A DNA stretch of 62,600 nucleotides from positions 1 through 62,600 of the forward strand of contig CALRKY020000019.1 of the NCBI GenBank assembly GCA_943368345.1, written 5' to 3'. Positions 1 to 6,765 of the stretch are shown here, one piece after another. The number at the start of each line of letters is the position of its first letter. Position 1 is the stretch's first letter. Below the pieces are notes generated by a model. The model did no database searches and had not been told where the DNA came from. It saw nothing but the letters and a program-made list of their open reading frames with translations. The DNA comes from JADCGM01 sp943368345 (GTDB taxonomy: Bacteria; Pseudomonadota; Alphaproteobacteria; Sphingomonadales; Sphingomonadaceae). The translations under genes and the position numbers were made by a program.

Positions 1-207
1 AGACGGGAGCGATGCATTGGCATCGTGACCAACGAGCAACGCCGCAATGGGCCGGATTTGGCCCGCCGCACTTGCGGTTGCGTCAGGACGCCCGCTGGAC
101 AGCGTTGCGTCCCTTGCAGGGGGCACCAGCCCCTGCCGCACGCCGCGCCACGCCAGCAGACCTCCTGACGCAATCACGGTGATCCGGATTGGTCGAAAGA
201 CGCTCTA
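1..207. repeat. Dispersed repeat element, left copy
   Basis: This non-coding block matches the right end of the window in inverted orientation: positions 105-207 correspond to the reverse complement of 62498-62600 with only a few mismatches. Inside it an 11-base perfect inverted repeat, TTGCGTCAGGA (78-88) and TCCTGACGCAA (163-173), can pair across about 75 bases. It ends 16 bases before the stop of the molybdopterin oxidoreductase gene. No convincing reading frame is present. It is most likely a REP/MITE-like interspersed element; its left limit is unknown because the window starts inside or at it. Confidence 0.75.
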
Positions 208-222
208 ACGTCCGGTATCGGG

Positions 223-1002
223 TCAGATGCCCGCATACCATTCATAGCCGCGATCTTCCCAGAAACCGCCCTTGCCACCGGCCATGTTGCGGAAGCTGTC
301 GACCACTTCGATCCGCATAAGATATTTCGCCTGCTTATACCCCAGCTGTCGTTCGACCCGCAGCCGCAGCGGCGCGCCATTGCCGATGGTGAGTGGTTTG
401 CCGTTCAGGCTGTGGGCCAAAATCGTTTGCGGGTGGAAGGCATCGATCAAATCGACGCTTTCATAATATTGCCCGCTGCCATCCAGGGTTTTCTCAAGTT
501 CATCGGCGCAGTGGAACACCACATAGCGGGCATTGGGCTTCAGTCCGGCGGCTTTCAGCACCAGCCCGAGCGGGGTACCGGTCCATTTGCCGATGGCGCT
601 CCAGCCCTCAACACAGTCATGCCGGGTAATCTGGGTGCGGGACGGCAGCCGGTTGAGGTCCGCCATCGACAGCGACAGCGGGCGGGTCACCAAGCCATCG
701 ACAACCAGTCGCCAGCTGGCGAAATCGGTATCGACCAGTTCCTTGTAGATATCGGTATCGGGATGGCGGGTGCCATTGGCCTTGAAGATCGGCGAAATAT
801 CGGCCTCGCTGAATTCGGTCGCGAGCGCGTCGCGGCCCTGCAGAAAGCGCTGGGTGCTGAAGTTGAGGCCTTCGGCCCCACCGATGAAATTCTGCACCCC
901 CCGATGATCGGTCAGGCTATCGCAGCCGGTCAGCGCCAGACCACCGAGGCTCAGTCCGCTGGCAGACAGCAAACGGCGGCGGGAAAAATTCCGGTTTTCC
1001 AT
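223..1002 (-). CDS. Tat-exported molybdopterin-dependent oxidoreductase (sulfite oxidase fold)
   Basis: A 259-aa member of the sulfite oxidase/MsrP (YedY) fold. The N-terminus has a twin-arginine motif (SRRRLL) followed by a lipobox-like LTGC at Cys27, so it is probably a Tat-exported lipoprotein. Cys130 in RHDCVEGW is the expected molybdenum ligand. The family includes periplasmic enzymes that reduce oxidised methionine, which would suit SigF control, but the substrate cannot be read from the sequence. Its start shares one base with the stop of the upstream cytochrome b gene, so the two are translationally coupled and the cytochrome is the likely electron donor. It is shorter than MsrP (about 300 aa). 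Confidence 0.85.
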   Translation of the reverse strand: MENRNFSRRRLLSASGLSLGGLALTGCDSLTDHRGVQNFIGGAEGLNFSTQRFLQGRDALATEFSEADISPIFKANGTRHPDTDIYKELVDTDFASWRLVVDGLVTRPLSLSMADLNRLPSRTQITRHDCVEGWSAIGKWTGTPLGLVLKAAGLKPNARYVVFHCADELEKTLDGSGQYYESVDLIDAFHPQTILAHSLNGKPLTIGNGAPLRLRVERQLGYKQAKYLMRIEVVDSFRNMAGGKGGFWEDRGYEWYAGI

Positions 1003-1841
1003 CAGTTTTTCTCCGGCGGAATGGCAAAGCGACCGGTGATCATCGACCGTATTTCGTTGATCGGCCCGGCCAGGACCACCATGATCAGGTGCACGAGGAT
1101 GAACGCCACAATCCCGGCGGCGGCGATGAAGTGGATGGTCCGCGCCGACTGGCGACCACCGAACAGCGTCACCAGCCAGGGCGCGATAGCGTTGAACCCC
1201 GGTGACATGGTCAGGCCGGTCAGGATCATCACCGGCAGCAAGCCGATCAGCGTCCCGAGATAGGCGATTTTCTGGAGGATATTATAGCGTTTCGCCGCCT
1301 CGCCTTTGGGGAAGTTCAGCTTGGCATGCTCAACAATGTCATGAAGGATGTGGCGGGGACTGAGTTCGCCCTTCTTGGGTGCCAGATCGCGTCTCAAATG
1401 GCCGTTGGCGATTGAGAAGACGAAATAGGTCGCGAGGCTGAGGCCAAACACCCAGGCGAAGAAGAAGTGCCAGCGGCGGGCTACGGCAAGATTTTGCGGT
1501 CCGGGCAGCGTAACCGCAGCCGGAAAGCCGCGCGCATAGTTTTGGCCATCGACCTCGGAGCGGCCGAAGACGCCATCTGTCTCAAGGGTCAGGGAGCCGA
1601 TCCGGACCACGCCTTTGCCGTTCTGGGTGGTCATTTCGAAGGCAGCGGGGTCGCTGTTTGACCCGGCGTGACCCCAGTAGAGGCGCGGATGGGCGTTGAA
1701 AATTCCGAAGCCGCTCATCAATAATCCGAAGACGGCGAGCGCGGTCACCCAATGGGTTATGCGGGTCGGCAACCGGTGGCGGTAAAAATACTCGCGCCGG
1801 GGAGCCGTCCCCGGTGCCATCACATCGCTGCTACTGACCAT
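1002..1841 (-). CDS. Cytochrome b561-type membrane subunit
   Basis: A 279-aa membrane protein of the bacterial cytochrome b561/Ni-Fe hydrogenase b-subunit family. His30 in the first helix (RITHWVTAL) and later helix histidines are candidate haem b ligands. Four or more hydrophobic segments are visible. It probably passes quinol electrons to the downstream molybdopterin enzyme, as membrane partners of that family do. The ATG at 1841 is preferred because GGGGGA lies just upstream; a TTG at 1859 would add six residues. It lies between the DUF1223 gene (30-base gap) and the molybdoenzyme gene (one-base overlap). Confidence 0.8.
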   Translation of the reverse strand: MVSSSDVMAPGTAPRREYFYRHRLPTRITHWVTALAVFGLLMSGFGIFNAHPRLYWGHAGSNSDPAAFEMTTQNGKGVVRIGSLTLETDGVFGRSEVDGQNYARGFPAAVTLPGPQNLAVARRWHFFFAWVFGLSLATYFVFSIANGHLRRDLAPKKGELSPRHILHDIVEHAKLNFPKGEAAKRYNILQKIAYLGTLIGLLPVMILTGLTMSPGFNAIAPWLVTLFGGRQSARTIHFIAAAGIVAFILVHLIMVVLAGPINEIRSMITGRFAIPPEKN

Positions 1842-1871
1842 GGGTCCCCCGCGAAACAAGAGTGCCGGACG

Positions 1872-2558
1872 TCATCCCCGGACGGCCGCAATGATTGGGC
1901 CGCCGGTGCCCGCCTGAATGAAAACGGCCGTGCCGAGCCCGGTTTCGGTCGCAGCCGGGAGCGCAAATGACATCGGTTTCCCGGCCCACGGGCCAAGCTT
2001 CACCAACTGTTTCACCACATTACGGTGCGGCAGTGTGCGACCACCATTTTCGCCCCGGTTGACCGGCACATTGACGGTCCTAGGATCGAACCGCACCAGC
2101 CAGACATCGCCGGTGCCGCTGCCAGCTACGCTCACCTTGGTACTGGCAAGCTCCAGGCTTGGCCCGCCGGTACCGCGATCGGCCCGGGCGATGGCGGCAT
2201 CAAGGCTGCGGCGATCATTGCCAATGACGTCGGTGCGACCGTTGATGACGACCTGCGGCGTGGCGACATTTCCGCGCCGGAGGCCACGGGCATAGTCCCA
2301 CTGCCGCGCCGTGAATTTGGGGGAGGCATAAATGTCTTTCCACCCGAGATAGTCCCAATAGGTCACGCCGAATGACAGGGCGAGAATGTCCGGGCGTCCG
2401 GCCAAAGCGTTGAGGTTGGCAGCGGCCGGCGGGCAGGAGGAGCAACCCTGGCTTTGATAGAGTTCAACGACGGTCGGATGCCGGGCATCCGCTGCCTGGC
2501 CCGCTGGTGCCAATGTCGCGGAAATCGCAAGGGCAGCAAGGACAGACAGGCGGCGCAT
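1872..2558 (-). CDS. Exported DUF1223 thioredoxin-like protein
   Basis: A 228-aa protein with a Sec signal peptide (cleavage near residue 23) and an N-terminal CSSC motif (Cys39, Cys42) in QSQGCSSCPP, typical of DUF1223, a thioredoxin-fold family of unknown function. It is the first gene of a three-gene operon with the cytochrome b and molybdopterin oxidoreductase. GGAGA precedes the ATG, and a SigF-type promoter ends 33 bases upstream of the start codon. A role in periplasmic thiol or sulfoxide chemistry is an inference from context. Confidence 0.8.
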   Translation of the reverse strand: MRRLSVLAALAISATLAPAGQAADARHPTVVELYQSQGCSSCPPAAANLNALAGRPDILALSFGVTYWDYLGWKDIYASPKFTARQWDYARGLRRGNVATPQVVINGRTDVIGNDRRSLDAAIARADRGTGGPSLELASTKVSVAGSGTGDVWLVRFDPRTVNVPVNRGENGGRTLPHRNVVKQLVKLGPWAGKPMSFALPAATETGLGTAVFIQAGTGGPIIAAVRG

Positions 2559-2591
2559 CGATCAGTCTCCGATCAGGATATCATCATCCTA

Positions 2592-2617
2592 TTCGCCCGG
2601 TGGTACGGGCCGGTTAC
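2592..2617 (-). promoter_or_regulatory. SigF-type ECF promoter (GTAACC-N16-CGAA)
   Basis: On the minus strand GTAACC (2617-2612) is followed after exactly 16 bases by CGAA (2595-2592). This is the motif I recall for Caulobacter SigF promoters. It points into the DUF1223-cytochrome b-molybdoenzyme operon, whose first ATG is at 2558, giving a leader of roughly 25-30 bases. The sigF-nrsF pair lies immediately upstream of it, which fits a local regulon. Confidence 0.7.
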
Positions 2618-2635
2618 AATCAGCCGACAAAATTT

Positions 2636-3277
2636 CTACCAGCGCGTCAGGCGCGGCAAGATAAGGCGCGCTGCACCGATGACGAGCAGCATCGACACGG
2701 TGTACCAAACCTCAATATAGAACACGTCATCGTGCGGGCAGTGGAAAACAAACACCGCGGTGCCCCAGCCCGCCGCCGCTAGTCCGGCGGCGTTTGCCGA
2801 CAGGACCGGATCGGTCGAAGCGCCGCGACGCATCATCAACCCGAAGGCCAGCATCGGGACGACCGACAGGCTGAGAACCCCGCTGACGCAATAAAGTCCG
2901 GCCTGCCAGTGCAACCGCTCCATCAGCGGGCCCATCATGTCCATCATGGCATTGATCCCCCAACCGGCGATGATCACCAACAGGATCAGCGGGCCGAGTG
3001 ATTTGCGGGCGAACGGCGCATTTTGTCCCGGCGCAAAAGACCGAACCGCGATGACCGTGGCGAGCATCGCCACCACCACCGCCGAAGCGAGCTTCCACCA
3101 CCAGATCGGCTGCGTCATCGCCGCATCGATATCCGGCCGCATGTGGCCGATGCCCAAATAGATACCGAGTTCAGCGACGGCGAGCAGCACCAGCAGGCCG
3201 ACATCGCGCCACACCCGGGGTCGCCCGACCGGGGTCAGGTCGGCAACAAGACGATCTACCAGTCCGTCAGATTGCAT
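2636..3277 (-). CDS. nrsF: Anti-sigma factor NrsF (DUF1109)
   Basis: A 213-aa inner-membrane protein with about six hydrophobic segments, of the DUF1109/NrsF family, which holds its ECF sigma factor inactive. Cys130 (LYCVSG) and Cys180 (FHCPHDD) are at nearly the same positions as the two cysteines known to matter in Caulobacter NrsF, where metal or redox stress releases the sigma factor. The ATG at 3277 overlaps the end of sigF by 11 bases; the open frame continues further upstream, but that part overlaps sigF and looks non-coding. Confidence 0.88.
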   Translation of the reverse strand: MQSDGLVDRLVADLTPVGRPRVWRDVGLLVLLAVAELGIYLGIGHMRPDIDAAMTQPIWWWKLASAVVVAMLATVIAVRSFAPGQNAPFARKSLGPLILLVIIAGWGINAMMDMMGPLMERLHWQAGLYCVSGVLSLSVVPMLAFGLMMRRGASTDPVLSANAAGLAAAGWGTAVFVFHCPHDDVFYIEVWYTVSMLLVIGAARLILPRLTRW

Positions 3278-3797
3278 CGTCACCCTCCTGCACATCGCGC
3301 GACAGGCGGGACAGGCCGCGGTGAATATTGACCTTGACGAGGCTTGCCGACTGACCTGTGACCGACGATGCCTCCTCAATGCTAAGTCCCTGCAGCTTGA
3401 CGAGCCGGATCACCTCCGCCTGCGCAGGTTTCAATCCGCCAAGCAGGCGGGTCAGCACATTGGCCGAGGTGACAGCGGTTTCATGGTCAGGCACGGAGAT
3501 ATCTTCGTCCAAGGGTTCGCTTTGGTTACGCCCCATCGCCCGCAATCTGTCGATCCATTTATGGCGGGCCACCGCGGACAGCCACGGGCCGAACGGCCGG
3601 GCCGGGTCATAGGTGTGGCGTTTGGTGTGAATCGCGACCAGCGCGTCCTGCACGGCATCATCGACAAAGGACGGCGGCAGGCGGCGCGCATAATAGCGCA
3701 GCAGCCAGGGCTGAATCTCACCGAGCAGGCGGCGATAGGCGGCGGCGTCGCCAGCCTGCGCCATTCCCATCCATTGATCCCAGTTGGCCTCGCTCAC
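3267..3797 (-). CDS. sigF: ECF RNA polymerase sigma factor (SigF type)
   Basis: A 176-aa ECF sigma factor. Region 2 includes DDAVQDALVAIHTKRHTYD and region 4 ends with an HTH (SIEEASSVTGQSASLVKVNI). The start is GTG at 3797, 32 bases after the stop of the monooxygenase gene. Overlap with nrsF indicates co-translation with its anti-sigma factor, the arrangement of Caulobacter SigF-NrsF. The operon directly downstream carries a perfect SigF-type promoter. No such promoter is visible directly before sigF itself, so it may be read from the monooxygenase transcript. Confidence 0.9.
   Translation of the reverse strand: MSEANWDQWMGMAQAGDAAAYRRLLGEIQPWLLRYYARRLPPSFVDDAVQDALVAIHTKRHTYDPARPFGPWLSAVARHKWIDRLRAMGRNQSEPLDEDISVPDHETAVTSANVLTRLLGGLKPAQAEVIRLVKLQGLSIEEASSVTGQSASLVKVNIHRGLSRLSRDVQEGDDAI
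3504..3529 (-). promoter_or_regulatory. Second SigF-like motif inside sigF
   Basis: GTAACC (3529-3524) and CGAA (3507-3504) are again separated by exactly 16 bases on the minus strand, within the sigF coding sequence. It would read through the rest of sigF into nrsF, which could give negative feedback. A chance match at this spacing somewhere in 125 kb of strand is not improbable, so this is only a candidate. Confidence 0.25.
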
Positions 3798-3829
3798 CGG
3801 GGCAGCATAACCGGGGTCCGGCGGCGGCG

Positions 3830-5308
3830 CTATGCCGCAATGCGGGGTTGCGCCGACACCGGATTGGAAAACTCCAATACGCCGTCGTCAAGCCGCCCGA
3901 GCCGAAGCGTGATGATGTCCCGTGCATAATTCTGGTGCAGCTTCCACGGCGCCTTGTTGCCCTGCTTCGGGAAGGCGTCGATGGCACGCTGGACATAGCC
4001 GGACGAAAAATCGAGCCAGGGTTCCTCGGTAATCGTCGGATCATTCCGCCGGGGTGTCACCTGGCGCTGGCCGGTCCGCTCCATATGATTGAGCAACCGG
4101 CAGACGTAACCGCAGGTCAGATCGCACTTCAGCGTCCATGACGCATTGGTGTAACCGAACGATACCGCCAGATTGGGCACGTTGGAATACATCATGCCCT
4201 TATAGGCCAGTGTCTTGCTGAGGTCCGTCGTCACGCCGTCAACCGAAACGGCAAGCCCGCTCAGCAATTGCAGCTTCAGGCCGGTCGCCGTGACGATGGT
4301 GTCGGCCTCGATTGTGGCTCCGGAGTTGAGCGCAATCCCGGTCGGCGTGAAATTCTTGATGGTATCGGTGACGACCGAGGCGCGACCGGACTTGATCGCC
4401 TCGAACAGGTCGGCATCCGGAACCAGGCACAGCCGCTGATCCCAGACATTGTAGCGCGGGGTAAAATGCGTACCGACGTCATAGTCCGGGCCGAGCGCCT
4501 CCTGCACCATGGCAATCACCCGTTCCTTGACCAGTGCCGGTTTGCGGCGGGTAAGGCCGTAGAACCACATGCCGAGCAGCACATTTTTCCAGCGGGTCAG
4601 TCCATAAGCCAGCATCGGCGGCAACCAGCGCCGCAACCGGTTGGCCATTGCATCTTCCGCCGGGCGGGACACGACATAGGTTGGCGACCGCTGCAGCATC
4701 GTCACATGCGCGGCGGTCTTGGCCATTTCCGGGACCAGGGTCACCGCTGTCGCACCACTGCCGATCACCACGATCCGCTTGCCGCCATGATCGAACCCCT
4801 CCGGCCAGAATTGCGGATGGATGATGTCGCCCTGAAACTGCTCAGACCCGGGGAATTCGGGGGCATAGCCCGCCGCATAGTCATAATAGCCGCTGCACAT
4901 GAACAGGAAATTGCAGGTAAATTTCCGCGCCTCGCCCTGATGGTCGGCGGTCACGGTCCAGCAGGCATCGGCGGTCGACCAATCGGCGCTCTTCACATGG
5001 TGTCCAAACCGGATTTTCGGGACGATTCCGTGGTCGCGCGCGGTCTCCCGGACATAGGTGCGGATCGATGGTCCATCAGCAAGCGCTTTGGCGTCGGTCC
5101 AAGGCTTGAACGAATAGCCAAGCGTGTACATGTCCGAATCGGACCGGATGCCGGGATAGCGGAACAGGTCCCAGGTCCCGCCGATGGCATCCCGCCCTTC
5201 CAAGATGGCATAGGTCCGCCCCGGACAATTGGTCTGCAGGTGGACCGCCGCACCAATCCCCGAAAGCCCGGCCCCCACGATCACCACGTCGAAATGCTCG
5301 ACCGCCAT
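3830..5308 (-). CDS. Flavin-containing monooxygenase, Baeyer-Villiger type
   Basis: A 492-aa FAD/NADPH monooxygenase. The FAD Rossmann motif GAGLSG is at about residues 12-17, the Baeyer-Villiger fingerprint FxGxxxHxxxW is FQGDIIHPQFW at about 158-168, and the second (NADPH) Rossmann motif GSGATA is at about 183-188. Such enzymes oxidise ketones to esters or lactones; the substrate is not evident. The ATG at 5308 puts the glycine motif at the normal distance; a longer frame adds 18 unlikely residues. It ends 32 bases before sigF on the same strand. Confidence 0.88.
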   Translation of the reverse strand: MAVEHFDVVIVGAGLSGIGAAVHLQTNCPGRTYAILEGRDAIGGTWDLFRYPGIRSDSDMYTLGYSFKPWTDAKALADGPSIRTYVRETARDHGIVPKIRFGHHVKSADWSTADACWTVTADHQGEARKFTCNFLFMCSGYYDYAAGYAPEFPGSEQFQGDIIHPQFWPEGFDHGGKRIVVIGSGATAVTLVPEMAKTAAHVTMLQRSPTYVVSRPAEDAMANRLRRWLPPMLAYGLTRWKNVLLGMWFYGLTRRKPALVKERVIAMVQEALGPDYDVGTHFTPRYNVWDQRLCLVPDADLFEAIKSGRASVVTDTIKNFTPTGIALNSGATIEADTIVTATGLKLQLLSGLAVSVDGVTTDLSKTLAYKGMMYSNVPNLAVSFGYTNASWTLKCDLTCGYVCRLLNHMERTGQRQVTPRRNDPTITEEPWLDFSSGYVQRAIDAFPKQGNKAPWKLHQNYARDIITLRLGRLDDGVLEFSNPVSAQPRIAA

Positions 5309-5467
5309 AGCGCCACCCAATCCGCAATATCCTGATTGCCACTCAATTGCCACAAGCAGCATCCCCCGACGACCTGATGATTGTCGGGGGCGGGGCGCGA
5401 AAATAGCGACCTATTTCCCGCGGATTGGCATCAACAGATTTGGCCTGTGGAATGCACCGCCCCTCCC

Positions 5468-5707
5468 TCAGCTCAAATCGTTGCGCATTGCCTCCCGCAG
5501 GATGGCGTTCATGCGGGTTTGGTAGCCTTTGCCGCCGGCTTTCAGCCAGTCGAGCACGTCGGCGTCGAGGCGGATGGTGGTGGATTGCTTGAGCGGGCGG
5601 AACATTTTTCTGCGCTGACCGGTCCGCCAATAGGCCGGGTTTGTGTCCATGACGGATGCGTTGTGCCGGGCCTGGTTCTCACCGTCTGTCGCCGATTGTG
5701 CGTGCAT
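5468..5707 (-). CDS. BrnA/DUF4415-like antitoxin, apparently orphan
   Basis: A 79-aa protein whose C-terminal half (TTIRLDADVLDWLKAGGKGY followed by QTRMNAILREAM) is the ribbon-helix-helix signature of BrnA/DUF4415 antitoxins. These usually follow a BrnT toxin gene. No BrnT frame is visible upstream on this strand: the preceding gene is the acid phosphatase, 106 bases away. It may be a solitary regulator or a remnant of a toxin-antitoxin pair. An internal Met (MDTNPAY) is an alternative start. Confidence 0.75.
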   Translation of the reverse strand: MHAQSATDGENQARHNASVMDTNPAYWRTGQRRKMFRPLKQSTTIRLDADVLDWLKAGGKGYQTRMNAILREAMRNDLS

Positions 5708-5813
5708 ATCTGCCCCCTTGCGGGTCCGGACGCCGAACCCTGACGCACGCAGTGTCGCCGATGAATCTCCGGCCCGCTACCCGGCCAACCGGACGGGTGG
5801 CGGCATGTCCGGA

Positions 5814-6572
5814 TCAGCTGTTGCAGCCGGTCGCCCGCTCACCCCGCGCCCGCGCCGCTGCTACTTCGGCCTTCGCCGCATCGATGTCGGCGCGGAAGTC
5901 CGGCGTCCCGGCGATGCGGGCGAAAACCGCGCTGCCGAGCATCCGCCCCGCCATCACGTCGCTCGGGAAATGCACCTGACAGGCGATGCGGTTGTCGCCG
6001 ACCGAAGTGCCCCATGCCAACGCCTCCGCCGCCCGGTCGGGGGCGATTTCGGCCAGGATCATGCCCCACAGCCAGCCGACGCCAGAATGGCCGCTGGGGT
6101 AGGAATGGCCAATGCCCTTCTGGATCACTTCGGCAGGGTAGCATGTGGTCATGCTGGAGTCGGCGACGAAGGGGCGGGCGCGCTGCCAGACCAGTTTCGA
6201 TTGGTCGCTGGCCGCCGACAGGTCGGCACCGGACCGGGCCAGCAGTTTGAAGAAGCTCGGCGCGGTTTCGGGGGCCAATTTGGTGTCGATGGCGCACATC
6301 ATCCGGGCCCGGGTTTCGCTGGACCGCAGGTTCCGCTCCGCCAGCGCATTTTTCCAGGCAACCGGGTCGTTCTTGGCCCGGGCCGCTGCCAGCACTTCGC
6401 GGTCGGCCTTTTCGGCGAGCGAGCCAGGGGCGGGAGGTTGTGGCAGGTAACGGGCTGCGTCGATGACCCCGGCAGCACCGACATAACCCGGCAGGGGGGC
6501 GGCCTGCTGCGCGCCGATGGCCGTTGCGCCAATCACTGCTGCAGCGGCGATCAATCCGGTTTTCAAATCCAT
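5814..6572 (-). CDS. Class A acid phosphatase (PAP2 superfamily), exported
   Basis: A 252-aa periplasmic non-specific acid phosphatase. It has an N-terminal signal peptide and the three PAP2 motifs: KLVWQRARP (K126, R133, P134), PSGH (159-162) and R195-x5-H201-x3-D205. It hydrolyses phosphomonoesters outside the cytoplasm. The ATG at 6572 is chosen because GGGGAGAG precedes it and a signal peptide starts there; the open frame runs 78 codons further upstream without support. It is divergent from clpA. Confidence 0.88.
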   Translation of the reverse strand: MDLKTGLIAAAAVIGATAIGAQQAAPLPGYVGAAGVIDAARYLPQPPAPGSLAEKADREVLAAARAKNDPVAWKNALAERNLRSSETRARMMCAIDTKLAPETAPSFFKLLARSGADLSAASDQSKLVWQRARPFVADSSMTTCYPAEVIQKGIGHSYPSGHSGVGWLWGMILAEIAPDRAAEALAWGTSVGDNRIACQVHFPSDVMAGRMLGSAVFARIAGTPDFRADIDAAKAEVAAARARGERATGCNS

Positions 6573-6765
6573 TGCGACTCTCCCCGTTTTCGCTAGCATC
6601 GATGCACGGCAGACCGGGGTGGGCGCAATCGACTTTTGCGCACTCCCTGTGGCCAGCCGCCAGGTAAGTTGCATTCGGCCCTTGATGTTTCGACCCGGAG
6701 CGATGATCTTTCCTTGAAGTTCCTTCGCCCCCTGAAGGTCAGTTTGACGAAAGAGCAGGCGTTTC

